Program-made: the position numbers and the translations under genes
Origin: Siphonodentalium dalli
Taxonomy: Eukaryota; Mollusca; Scaphopoda; Gadilida; Siphonodentaliidae
DNA length: 64,000 nt
Direction: 5' to 3'
NCBI GenBank assembly: GCA_032622095.1
Contig: CP136064.1
Span: forward strand, 6,131,512-6,195,511
Shown: positions 52,003-64,000 of the stretch, in pieces
Layout: the number at the start of each line of letters is the position of its first letter
How positions within the stretch are numbered: position 1 is the stretch's first letter
The notes under the pieces: generated by a model
Told to the model about the DNA's origin: nothing
Database searches by the model: none
What the model saw: only the letters and a program-made list of their open reading frames with translations

Positions 52003-52165
52003 TTGCCCAGTTGAGGGTCAGCAAGATATGGATACCGGTATATGACGATCCACATCATGCTGACTCCCAAATGGGGTGCACTCAGTCTGGTGTTGGCATA
52101 ACCTCGTCCGTGGCCGTCTTCCTGCTGACCCCATCATAATATGTATTGTGTCAACTCCGGTTATG
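52003..52165. repeat. ~150-bp dispersed repeat, copy 2
   Basis: Copy of 49405-49560, same orientation, 2.6 kb away. Confidence 0.8.
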
Positions 52166-53894
52166 TCAACGATTAAATGTGATACTTATTATATAGCAGA
52201 CATACGGTATGTGTATGTTCTTCTTAATTTGACGGACCCGAGGGAGTTTGGCATGTGGTCCCGCGGGTTTCTTAAATAGAGATTTATGTAAACCAAGGTT
52301 ACCCTCATTTTTTAAGAAACCCGCCAGGCCAGTTAGATGAGATCCAAATAGAACGCTAAAACAGTATATTGTTGAATGTGATGGAAGGGGGTGGAGTCAC
52401 TGCACGGTGCATACGGGTTTGAAGAGTCACGCATATACTAAGTAGCAAATCGGGATCAACAAATCTAAAACGAACTGTGCTTGCATTCAGAATTTAAGAG
52501 TTATAGTGCCATCGTTAACATGTGCAATCTGGGCAGTATGGGTTATTACAAGTCACTGACGTGGGATATGAATCGATGAATTTACTGATAATTTTTTTTT
52601 TAAATTGCATCTTGTCCTGTCTTAATCACGAGGAGATATCTCTTAGCCACGAGAAGATATTTGCAAATAGTGGATAAATATGCCCAAAGTCGAGGTAGAA
52701 CAAAGGAGCTAGATTTTAACAATTGAATAATTATTAATCAATAATTATATTGATATCTGTTTGGTTTATAAAGCACAATGTTTAATGTGCCACACACATA
52801 TGTGAAATGATCAAGAACTTTTGACATAAAACATAGTAAATAACTCATTAAACATTGCCATTAGCAATTATTTTATGTTCTGCCCTGCCAGTGTGAACCA
52901 ATTTACATCAGCGTGAATTAAATTAAATAAATTAATCAAATAAAAATGAAATTTAGAGACATTATTTATCGGAAATTTGAGTCTATATATATACTCCTTA
53001 ATATTACCAACTTAACTGTGAAGTTATTTTTTTTATTTTTTGTAAGTATCATTGTTAATTGATATATTGAAAGCCATTGATAATAAATCAAATTTTGGGA
53101 AAATGAACAATTTGATGATACAACTTGAGTATAATATTATGACATACTGAAAAGAATAATAAAATAATCTTATGTGAATATGTGAATATGTGACAGAATT
53201 GTTTGGGTCTGTTAATTGAGAGTACCACTTATCATAATTACGCAATGACTTACAATGCGCATCAGTGACATTGCAAATCAAATGGTGTTATTTCTTTGTG
53301 TGTCAAAATGACGCTGCAAGAAATTATGGCTAAATGGTGGCTGGAGGGAATAACTTTGGTCATATGTGCATTGGGTTTTGGGTTAAGAATTTGCTATCTA
53401 AAATATGACAATCTACCAACATAATAGCACAATATACTTTTAAGGCTTTTGAACATACACAGATTCACCCCCCCCTCCCACAACCACAAGCCATCACCAT
53501 TTCTGGCCATAGGACTGTGGCCATCGGGACAGTACCCAAATGGTGCCCAAACATGAAACCTGGATCATTGCCTATATATCCAAAAATGTTTTTCAATTTT
53601 AATGACGATATATTCTTCGAGAATAAGTTGTATATAGTTTCCAGGGCATAAAATAATAAACATTGAATCAAAAACATGACAACATATCCGACCACTAAGC
53701 ATCTGTAACTTATAATATGGGTAGAATAATACATCAATAATTATGTTTTTGTAGTTACTAATTATATTGTTGAACATCATTATTCGGACAAAGTGATAGC
53801 TACACAGATATCTGTTGTCGACATAAATTCAATAGCTATTCTGACAGTACAATGTGACCACACACACTCTGAATATAAGGGAACTTAACCCTTT
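52166..53894. other. AT-rich non-coding interval
   Basis: No gene or RNA recognised. A small inverted pair AAGAAACCCGC / GCGGGTTTCTTAAAT lies at 52262-52325. Confidence 0.35.
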
Positions 53895-54030
53895 CATGAC
53901 GGGAGCTGCGGTGTTACAGTAATGCTCTAATTAATCGACTCCTTAAACACAGCAGAATTATGGGTAACGTTTCAGGATTTAGTCGGAAATATGGCTTGTT
54001 GCCATTCATCGGAAAGCTCTCAGGCATATA
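53895..54030. repeat. Half copy of the palindromic MITE at 57331
   Basis: TTACAGTAATGCTCTAATTA, GGATTTAGTCGGAAATATGG and AGCTCTC match one arm of 57331-57528. Confidence 0.75.
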
Positions 54031-56939
54031 TTTGCTCCATTGCTAGTAGACCAAGTATTTGTTGATGATTTTGGGATTTGACATGAAAGTAAGTTGTTAG
54101 TAGTTACTCAGTATTATTTGTAGAGCATTAACCCTTTCTATACTAATGTCTTTTCCCTAATCAGTTATGAAAGTATACATTGGAATTCCTTGTTATTAAT
54201 CTGGAGGGGTGTTCATGAATAATCATCACATAATAACAGATAATATCAGTGCCAAAATAGTTATTTAATAGAAGGAAATGTTCAGATAATAAGTTCCAAC
54301 AAACCAGATGTTGTTTATTGACCTTATTATCTGTATATTTTCTAAGGGAACTATTCATCAATGAGTATTTAGTATAAAAAGAGGTAAAGCTACCGGTGGT
54401 GTGCCTGTCCCAATGGTAAAGTATAAATGTATACTTACTGTATGAAAACTCAAAAACAAGTCTACAATCCTTTGATCACATTCTTTAAAATGCATGCAGC
54501 TTCAATTTTGGAACAACTAGGGATATAGCACATGTGTCCTTTCTCCTGGAAATAACAAAGGTCAAACATTCAAACATTTCGCACTCTTCAAATTCCCCCT
54601 TCAATTTAACACCATAGAAACTACTCTATGTTTTCATTTTCACTTCCTACTATTTCTCACTATAAATTGAAAATACTCAAACCTGATTGAATGAGGGTAT
54701 GTGTTTGCCATCTTGACACAAATTCATGCCATATAATTTGATTCTTGACTGGGGAGGTAAGCATGTACCATTTGGCACCCAACTCATCTACTTCTTTGTA
54801 ATTTTAAAAACTCCAAATTGTTTAAATTTTGTTGAAACATAATATGAGGAAACTACTACTAGTAGGTAGTGAATATTTGGTATAGAAAGGGCTGAATTAA
54901 AATGGTTTCAAGTATGACTATGAGGAGAATAATTATGTGTGTTGTAGTTAATGAGTGATGAGGGATGTGGCTTGTTGGGTGTGCCAATGAATTTAGTGAT
55001 GAAAAGAGTAAAATCCAAGATGGCCACTGGCGACCATATTCTTTAACAAATTTCGGAAGCTATCATTCGCTCCCAACTAGAGATAATGCCCAGGAGATCC
55101 TTATGATGTTGGTGCAAAATATCTCAGATCGAAGTACTTAATACATGTGCCGATCAGTCATCATCTGTATTATTTACTCTGACAGTCAGTGTTTTAATTA
55201 CAGTGGTGCCATACTGATAGGCCTGGTTCAATCTGAGGTTGATGTCGCAATCATATTTGATTAAAAATAATAGGTTTCATTTATTCCTCCCAATACATGT
55301 GCGATATGCCCATTCAGCCCAATTGTGTCCCGTTATATACTTTGTGCTGCCATGGGCATATTTTTCAGATTGAATATATTCCACAATCCACATATGATCT
55401 TATTGTGGTCGTTTCCAAAAAACAATGAAACAATTGAATTCCACCTGCCCTACTTTTCTACCATATGTTACCGGAAACAAATTTTTTTTGTTTTAGGCCT
55501 ATATAGCTATACTTACAGCACATGTGGTGTCAAAATAACTTTGGCAACTTTTCGCAATTTGGGCCATGATTGTCATTTTCTTGTCTTATTTTATGCTCTC
55601 AAGTTAATATTCCACCTTCTCTCTTAGAATCTTACTCAGCCCCAAAACTCCAACTTAATCCTTTGAAGATACTTGTACCTTGATGGAATGAAAGAATGAA
55701 AGAATTATATAATTTTTTATGCAAATGACCTGTGGTCAGATGCCCGTAGCCTGTTTATATATAACTATGGGTATATGCCAGATTTTACCGTTAAAAAAAA
55801 TGCTGTGCTTTTGACAGTGTATTTATCCATGGTGTATGTTGCTGTGGTTGGCCGTGTTATCTTATATTTTGAAGGGTTATCTTGTTTGACTGGTAATTAG
55901 TTTAGCGGTTTCTATGTTTTGTCTGGTCAGATGTTACCGGTATGTTTGAGCTTTGTCTGAAATAGAAAACACTTTTTATATTAGAATTTGCGCAACAGGA
56001 GCGCAAGGACATCGCATGTCCAGTGTGTTTAAAGACATATTATGTACTTGTTCGGGTACGTGAAACTGATAAGTTAGTATGCAGGTGCTACACCAACTGG
56101 AGGAATGTAATATTCTACTAACATCGAAAATCTCAAGCAAATCTACCGTACCACTCCATTGAAAACATCGTCTGAACTGGGCTAAATTGTAAATATTTAC
56201 TACTAGAATCGGGACGCATCTATCGGCGGTAAACTAACGAAAATGATTTCGCCATCGGCAGTCACTGAATTGAATTAGTATATAAGAATGACAGTGTTTG
56301 TTGTCAATTTAGATATAACATTTGTAAAAATAACTACTTTGAACAAGATTATTCTACACTTCTATTTGACCACCCTACCGGAGTGTTTCACATCACTTTA
56401 AGGGCTTTTAGAGACCGAATATATATTATATAGAGATAATGAAATTATATATGTACCGGTATATAGTATTTGAGTTGATTGTGATGACTTTCGTGTAGTT
56501 TTGTGGTTATGAGAGCACATTCTTATTGTCCCCTTGATTTCTGTATGTTGTCTACTTTAAAAATATATCTTTTCCAATATGGGTGGCACCAGGATATCTC
56601 CCAATTATATCTATCGGGCAGACTACTGCAGATCTCCCCGATGGGGATGGGGCCAACCCTCATGGACAAGCTAGGGGTTGTGGTCCCATCCTGTTTTCCA
56701 ACAAAATATAATATTGATGATTTCTCATCATCAGTGAATGCAAGACCACACCTTTGTCATGGGGTGCCAGACAGGGGCGTGATGACATGGGCTGGTTATG
56801 CAGGGGTCTTACCCCCCCTATAGCCAAACCTCACACAACATTTAGTTGGAAATTATACCAAAATTAGGTTTGATTTTCCAATGTTCAATTTATTAGTGAC
56901 ATATTTGTTTATTTTAGAACATTTGCATATATTCCTTTC
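54031..56939. other. Non-coding interval
   Basis: AT-rich; no gene, RNA or element recognised. Frames at 55325 and 56503 have no motifs. Confidence 0.35.
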
Positions 56940-57310
56940 ATTTGCAAAACTTTGGACTCAAATGGCCATTAGTTGGCAATTTTCCAACATTTGGGTGGGT
57001 ATCAGGTTGGAAATTTCCCCCAATTTGAACATCTTGAGGCCAGTCTAGATGCTAAGAATGAACAATTTTCATATTCAGAACCACCGGGCCGTCCGACCTA
57101 TTTGTCTTGTGATGTTCTCAGTGGCCAGTTAAAGCTGTTAATTAATTTTTTAAAACACAATAAATTGGGGTGCGAATTTTCCTGGCATTCATCAATATCA
57201 CAGACAATTAGGTGTTGTAATTTTCAGGTTCAGATCTAAATAAATTCGCATACTGGGCCGAACCATCCTTTTCATCCCCTGCAAGGATAGTGGCCACAAG
57301 ACTACTGATC
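56940..57310 (+). repeat. Dispersed repeat related to 23260-23745
   Basis: Shares CAATTTTCCAACATT-like text, TTGAGGCCAGTCTA and ACTACTGATCCATT-like text with the sequence left of the Polinton. Confidence 0.55.
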
Positions 57311-57330
57311 CATTTATAATATGCTACCAT

Positions 57331-57528
57331 TTACAGTAATGCCCTAATTAATCGACTCCGTAACCACATCAGAATTATTGGTAACTTTCAGGATTTAGTC
57401 GGAAATGTGGCTTGTTGCCATTCACCAGAAAGCTCTCCGAGAGCTTTCCAATGAATGACAACAAGCCATATTTCCGACTAAATCCTGCTGTGGTTATGGA
57501 GTCCATTAATTAGGGCATTACTGTAGTA
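57331..57528. repeat. Near-perfect palindromic MITE
   Basis: TACAGTAATGCCCTAATTAA (57331) to its inverse at 57528, with arms of ~98 bp meeting at CTCTCCGAGAG (57437). A few mismatches. Confidence 0.85.
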
Positions 57529-58900
57529 GTCTGTGATGGAAATTTAATTACGCAAACCTAGTTTGTGTCGTTCAAGGGGTTGGGGGGGGGGGCTTCAGTT
57601 GGAAGTACCAAGATGTCGACCCTCCCCACCAAACCATCTAGCCACGTTCTAAGTGCCAAATATCCCAGACTCAACCATTTGGTGCCCCTCGCTTAGTTTT
57701 TGCTTTGGGTATATTTATTCTATCCGAGAATACTCTACACCCACAGCAAAATATGGACATACTAGTATATATATGTACTCTTAAAAAAATGTTCTGTGGC
57801 GATCACACATTAAAATTGTGTAGCCAAGTAAATATAAGGTGATAATTGTGTTGTAGAAATGATACGGACAACCGATCATCAAAAAACGAAATTGTCTCAA
57901 TGACTTTACTGTACAACCCTTCCATGAATGGAGCTTCTTGAAATTTTACAAAAAACCCTGTGCCAATGCATTATCTTATATATGCGAGTCTCCCATAGGG
58001 AGCAATGACAAACATTTTCCAGACTTGTTTTTGATAATGGCAAAAATTCAAATGGATTTACCACATACATGTATGTTCAAAATGTTAACCCAATCGGGCA
58101 CATATCGTAGGAGATACAGGGTATTATTACTTTCATAAGAGATGTACTAATGGTTATATGGACTTTTATATTATTGGCAAATTTATTCATCATTTGTTTC
58201 TCGAGCCCCTTTGAGCATTGACTGAAATCTAGAAGGGGCTAATTAGTAATATGTGCCATGTGGATACATTTTGAATGGCTGACCACATAAACTCACTGTG
58301 CAATGTTATGTGATAGTTGAACATTTTTTCAAAAGTGTTGCTCAAGTTATCTCAGGCGATTTAGACTTGGTCGTGGCAATTCCAACAAATGGCATATCCC
58401 TGGTGAAAATTGGTGGTCAAAACCCAAATATTTAAACTTGACTTGTATTTTTGGGCTAGAGAGATGAAAATTTATTGCGAATTTGAACAAAAAGGGACGT
58501 ACCTGCGTTAAAATTTGTGGACATACCAAATTTCTTTCCCTTCAGTTGAGACTATCTAATGTTATCAACCAAAAGCGAACATATGGACGGATGAACCAAC
58601 ATTTGGTATTTATTGGTTAATTTAACTGAGCTAATTCCACATGGTAGTACCACACCTACCATTCGATGTGCTGCCTCTCTGGCTGACAAGACCAGTCTCT
58701 GGCATACAAGGCCACCTCTATGGCCAGAACTTTTTGTTTCATAAGGCTGCGGGCATTTAAATCAACAAGACAGTCAATGACTGTGGGGTCGCTCACCAGA
58801 CTGCAAAGACTGATAAGACTGGGACTCTGGAGACCAAAACAGTCAGCACATTTCATAATCACTTTAAAAGAAGTAGATTTAAACAGGATATGTGGCTAGA
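57529..58900. other. Non-coding interval
   Basis: A poly(G) run lies near 57585. No gene or repeat recognised. Confidence 0.35.
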
Positions 58901-61690
58901 GAGACTTCAAGTATGTAGCTTGGTAAAAATCCACCTTGAAATTGCCAACTGTACACTACTGATCACCCCACCCCCTCCTCCAGCTCAACAAGTCCCCTCC
59001 CGACCGGGATCCAGACTCCCAAGTCTTAGGTTGGAATTTCACAACCGACACCTCAAACTTTCTCAATTGTTGGAAATTTCCAATCTCACAAGCGCCTTTT
59101 TCTAAAACCATTTAAACATGTTTGAAGCCCAATTATCCATGGACCCAAAACACAATACATGTATGTCAGACCAATCAGTCAGGTGGTTCCAAGGTAGATG
59201 TTTTAATGAATTTGGTATTTCGATGATTTTATTAGACACAAAAGTGTTAACTCCCCATAGCCTGCCATTTCTTGACAGGTTGACCTCATTTTAACAAATC
59301 TGAATCTCAGTCACTAAAGGATCCTCCTGATTCCTCCATACTATATGTAAGCTAAATAGTCCAAACTCTCTTGAGAAGACATTTTAAGAATTACTATAGA
59401 GACGTATAGTTATGTCCCTGGTCCCACCCTATTTAACCTGGTGACTACATCTGAATAAATTTGAATCCCAGACACCAAAGAACCCTTCATACATATCATA
59501 AATATCAGTCAAATAGACCTGATGGTCCTTGTGAAGGAAGCATATTAAGAGGGAAACTGTCCTTCGCTTGGCCCCTATTTGACCAGGTGACCCCATTAAA
59601 AAAATCTGAATTGCAGTCAAGGAAGAACATTCCATTCTATATAAGCCAACTAGTTCTTGCAAACATATTTTAAGAATTACTATGTAGTGAAATAGTTAAG
59701 TCTCTTGCTCTGCCCTTATTTGACTCTGTGATCCCATTTTCACAAATCTGATAAGGATAAAAATTAAGTTCCCCAGTTGAAGTTGGTGATATTCACCCAT
59801 TGGGCACCTCATTTATGAATTTTATCTTATGCAAATTGTGCATGCCTGGCCTCAAGCAACACAATGTATTATACAACAAGCCTTGAAATAGTGTGATAGT
59901 GTGTCTGTCATTTGCAGAATGAGGTCCCCAGAGGGTGAATTTAGTGACGCTAAATTCACCCTCTGGGGACCTCATTCTGATAAGGCCCTCAACTGCTATG
60001 GAAGACCTAGAATAAAATTGAATTTCCCCAGTTGAAGTTGGTGATGTTCACCCATTGGGCCCCTCAATTATGAATTTTATCTTCTGCAAATTAGGGGATA
60101 TAGAAACTTCCTAGAAGGGAAATTTAACTAACAACAATGTAAATTTGATACTATAGATACTTCCCAGAAGATGAGGCCTAAGCAGAATGAGGTCTCCAAA
60201 TGGTGAATTTGGTGATGCTAGCCCGCTGTGTGGGATAGCATCACTAAAAGCATGTATGTTCCTACATTGTGAATGTCTGGCCTCAAGCAACACACTGTAT
60301 TATACAATCAAACCTTGAGATAGTCTGTCTGTTATTTGCAGAATGAGGTCCTCAGAGGGTGAATTTAGTGACGCTATCCTGCACAGCGGGCTAGTATCAC
60401 TAAATTCACCCTCTGGGGACCTCATTCTGATAAGGCCCTCAACTGCTATGGAAGACATAGAATAAGATTGAAGTTCCCCAGTTGAAATTGGTGATATTCA
60501 CCCATTGGGCACCTCAATCATGAATTTTATCTTCTGCAAATTAAGGGATACAGAAACTTCCTAGAAGGGAAATTTAACTAACAACAATGTAAATTTGATA
60601 CTATAGATACTTCCCAGAAGATGAGGCCTAAGCAGAATAAGGTTCTCAGAGGGTGTATTTGGTTATGCTAGCCTGCTGTGTGGAACCTCATTCTACAAAT
60701 GCCAGACACTCTTGGAGAAAATGAAATTAATCTGATTTTAATGACCACTGAGTGATAATGTAAACAACAAGGGTGCTTCATTGATAACACCATTAATCTC
60801 ATTTAAATTATGAATGACATGAATACACTCCCTGGGGACTCTGCCTATAGCTACATAAATTGATCCAAGGAGTTCCTGAATTTTTTATTATTTTTTGGGG
60901 AATTATGGCCATAACTCTGTTAAAATATATCGGATCAAACCCATATTTTAACTTGATCTGTATATAAGTGTCAAAAATTCATATACCAAATTTGGTGTTG
61001 ATCAGATGAAAAATGTTTGAGTAATCCTGTCTTGGATGAATTCTATATGAAAACAAGAGTGGAAGGGGTTAAATAAACAATACCAAAATCGATACAGATG
61101 AAGAACATGCTAAGAAAAATCTAGGTAAGAAATATGAGACTGTGATGTGTCCTAAACAAAAATTAAAGGTCAAAATGCAAAAATTTTATTTTTTGTTTTT
61201 AGAAATGTCCCTGGCTCTGCCCCTATTTGACCCAGTGACCCGATTTGAACAAATCTGATCCCCAGTCACCCAAGGTCCCTCAATATTTTTTTAGAAGAAG
61301 TCATTGTAAGAATTACTATGAGTTATGGCCCTGGTTTCTCAACTAATTGACCGGGTGACCTCATTTGAACAAATCTGAACACCAGTCACACAAGGACCCT
61401 CCATACCAAATATTAGCTAAATCGGCACAATGGTTATGGACAAGAAGTTGTTGTAAGAATTACTATGGAGGAATAGAGTTATGGCCCTGGTTTCGCAACT
61501 ATTTGACCCAGTGACCTCATTTGGACAAATCTGAATGAGAGTCACCTAGGGAACATCCAGACCAAATATGAACCAATTCGGTATGATGGTTTCAGAGGAG
61601 AAGATGTTTTTAAAAAAAGTTGATGGACAGACGGACGGACGCACGGACGAGGAGTGATGACTATAGCTCCACCGGAGACTTCGTCTCAGG
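58901..61690 (+). repeat. Composite repeat block ending in an ACGGACGG-type tail
   Basis: The phrases ATTTGACC(C/A)(A/G)GTGACC and TAAGAATTACTATG recur at roughly 200-bp intervals (59390-59690, 61200-61560). The tail GGACAGACGGACGGACGCAC leads to GTCTCAGGTGAGCTAATAAA (61620-61700). This is the look of abundant bivalve-type repeats. A separate palindromic block (59755-60690) sits inside it. Confidence 0.6.
59755..60690. repeat. Tandem units with long perfect hairpins
   Basis: TTCCCCAGTTGAAGTTGGTG starts units at 59770 and 60026, with a variant (TTGAAATTGGTG) at 60476. Each unit carries GAATGAGGTCC and GAGGGTGAATTTAG elements. The hairpin at 59918-59981 has ~30-bp perfect arms and a TGACG loop. 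A second at 60341-60428 has the same arms and a longer loop. Confidence 0.8.
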
Positions 61691-63229
61691 TGAGCTAATA
61701 AAAACAGAATGGACAGGTACTGCTACTAGTATGTGTCAAATTTAACACAATCACCCCAGGGCATATATTTCATCTGATTTTGTGAGAATCTATACATACT
61801 TTTTCATGAGAATCCAGGGTAATTTGCGAGAATATTTACGAGAATCTAGAATTGGATTCTCTTCGAAATATAAGACCTGCACCCTTTATTCTGTGATTAT
61901 AGCCTGGCCACACATGGTGGTATTCTCCTAACAACAGATAGCAATACAACTCAGAAAAATAGGCTTCAAAAAGCGAGTGGGTATGACTTTTCTACACCTG
62001 CCAAATTGAATGTCAGATGTCTTTCAAGCCACTGACATATTCAAAGACACGGACAATCGTAGCTGCACTGTTGATGCAATTGCAATGTTGCAGTGACCAA
62101 CCTCATACATATACATTTATGCTGAATAAACAATGTACATGTATTAACTGAATTACTAGGTGTTTAGTTAACATGAAAAAATAAAGATACCCAGATATGG
62201 TATTTGTGAACTAAATACTTTGCGATTGAACATGGCATACTAGTAGGTCAAATGTGGATGAGTTTAAAAATGTCTAGATTGAATTTACCGTTATTGCAGT
62301 CACAAAAAATGTATTTGGCGTTTATTTACTGGGTTATCGCAGTTAAAAATCATTACCGATGGACACCACATGTCAGTCGCTATTATTCGACGTAATACCA
62401 CTTGATTGTGGTTTACTGTTGGTACGAACGGTAATTACCGGCCTACATCCACGTTAAAGGGGTCAATTATTTTGCGCATACATGTAGCTGTATATATTCG
62501 AATTGAGATTTGATTCGCGAACCTCATCCCCAATTGAATTCAAAATTTGATTTGACTGTAAACTCAGATTCGCAGGGCCCTAGTACAGCTAAGTTTAAAA
62601 ATAAAAAAACCATGACGGGCTGGACAAAATACCATAATTACCCCATAGTTGCCAAATGTTAGCATGGATCAACAAATGGACTGACAGACAAATAACATAA
62701 TACAACTGCAGCCTTCATAATTGGCTACGTCAATCAGCATTGCCGAAGCATTTTGCTGAAGCAAACTGTGCCACGGCATACTGTTGCTGTAGCAGATTGC
62801 CGAAGCCAAACAATCTGAATTAAGAGGGCTGCAACTGGCATATAACAAATTTGGTTAACAATTTTATCCGGTGTGAACAAGCAATGGGTTAACCAAAAAC
62901 ACACCATGTGACCCAATTATGGGTCAGGCGCATGTTTTGCCAAAATTATATTTCAAAATGGAATTTCTCAAAATCTATCTGGAAGTTATTTTTTTTAATT
63001 TGGTACACGCGACTATTGTCACACAATATATGTACGAACTTCCAACTAGTTTGAAATTATAATAAATTTTACTATACTTTTATGGCATGAAATACATGTA
63101 AAAATTTCTAAGTCGAAAAATTGACATAACTCTGTCAAATATTATTGGACCCTGACCAAATTCGACTTGGCCTGAAACACAGCTCTATTCATCGGTTTGC
63201 GCATCCTTCCCCCACATAGAATGTAAGTT
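61691..63229. other. Non-coding interval
   Basis: No gene or repeat recognised. A short tandem TTGCCGAAGC repeat lies at about 62740-62805. Confidence 0.35.
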
Positions 63230-63370
63230 AAAGGTACTCCATACAATCAAATACCATTTCTTGGCTTCGGGGGTAAAAATACTTTAATCCAGTCTTGGAA
63301 CACACCCATCAAAGCTCCGATTGAACAGATATCAATTTTTGAAGTTTGTTATTTCTCGAGAGGTGTAATA
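63230..63370 (+). repeat. Single arm of the AAAGGTACTC MITE family
   Basis: TAAAGGTACTCCATACAATC and CTTGGCTTCGGGGGTAAAAA match the 50330 element arm. Confidence 0.7.
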
Positions 63371-63725
63371 ATGTGTCCCAGACACACGTCATCAAACTAT
63401 TTGTGAGTTCATTAGAATGAACATAGCGATTAATTTCAGTGTTATGAATAGCCAAATATATACAAACAATATAAAAGTAGGAATGTACGATGGACCGCCG
63501 GTGGTTCCTAACTAAAGGAATCGAATCGGAAATTAAAAGTTTCATCAAACTACCAGATAGTGGTTTATAACAATTACAATGGACTATAGTTTTGTGTATA
63601 ATGCAAAGTAAATCGTGCATATAAAAAAATTGCATGCAACGTCTCGGTCAGGGCATGATAATTGATATTTCAACTTAGATTCAACGTACAGCATGTATCA
63701 ACATTCAGTGTTAGGTTTCCCACAT

Positions 63726-63860
63726 TAAAGGTACTCAATCCGAATTAACGCTCACGAATTACAATATCATTGGCTTCGGGGGTACAAAATATTTAACTTG
63801 AGTCGAGGAACCCACCCATCAAGGTACAGTAGGAGTAATCAGATATCGATATTTTAAATC
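63726..63860 (+). repeat. Arm of the AAAGGTACTCAATCC MITE family, running to the window edge
   Basis: TAAAGGTACTCAATCCG, TTGGCTTCGGGGGTACAAAA and TTGAGTCGAGGAACCCACCC match the inverse of 50690-50812. The partner arm would lie beyond 64000. Confidence 0.7.
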
Positions 63861-64000
63861 TAGTATTTTAATTATAAGTGGCCCAGTAAACTGTCGACGA
63901 GAAGAACTTATCTGACAAGATAGCGGATGAAGATCGATAACTCTCAAATCGAGTGGCTTTTTGTGTCAGATATTTGACAACCAATAAAATTTTGTTGAAA

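Overview
The window is a repeat-dense stretch of an invertebrate animal nuclear genome. Mobile-element types, tRNA-like SINE sequence and a tandem repeat whose tail ends in acggacggacg...ggtgagctaa resemble what I know from lophotrochozoan genomes such as molluscs, but that placement is inference. I recognise no intact host gene, rRNA, tRNA or CRISPR array. Most of the sequence is layered transposon debris.

The centrepiece is a complete Polinton/Maverick (adintovirus-like) element at 23761-41066 (17,306 bp). It begins AGT and ends ACT, has 290-bp terminal inverted repeats and is flanked by a perfect 6-bp target-site duplication TATATT. Its left two thirds form one tightly packed minus-strand block: protein-primed family B DNA polymerase, an unknown 216-aa protein, packaging ATPase, two small proteins with a possible protease-cleavage motif, a Polinton-associated protein, integrase with chromodomain, a two-pass membrane protein, a penton-like minor capsid protein, a basic core-like protein, the major capsid protein, a Cys/His-motif protein and an adenovirus-type cysteine protease. 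Together these cover protein-primed replication, integration, genome packaging and capsid assembly/maturation. Four genes carry a break (integrase frameshift; in-frame stops in the ATPase, in the 235-codon gene and in the rightmost cassette gene), so this copy is probably not autonomous.

The right third (36.3-40.8 kb) is unusual. A near-perfect ~200-bp inverted duplication gives the polymerase and a divergent CCHC zinc-knuckle gene the same TATA promoter, leader and first 32 codons. Two further divergent gene pairs follow, sharing almost the same bidirectional promoter but carrying unrelated proteins. All four of these cassette genes end 13-22 nt before a hairpin GGCCCT-TTTC-AGGGCC with AAAAC before it and often ACC after it, which matches the metazoan replication-dependent histone mRNA 3' stem-loop. 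I regard this as the best candidate for an undescribed system: a virus-like element using histone-type 3' ends on swappable accessory cassettes.

Left flank: 855-4630 is a decayed L1-like ORF1 interrupted by an LTR retrotransposon (1511-3481) with 4-bp target duplications. 8644-9520 holds diffuse repeats. 9911-14952 is a giant foldback structure with ~1.35-kb arms around a GTATAC-rich satellite. 15218-16110 contains a fossil of a second Polinton. 17612-20250 is a broken non-LTR retrotransposon and 20440-21075 the GIY-YIG end of a Penelope-like element. Right flank: MITE-like hairpins, a SINE-like element, palindromic GGTAGTTAA satellites, tandem repeats (42.8-43.7 kb), a 5'-truncated non-LTR retrotransposon (44.75-45.89 kb), and then several dispersed MITE or satellite families to the end of the window.
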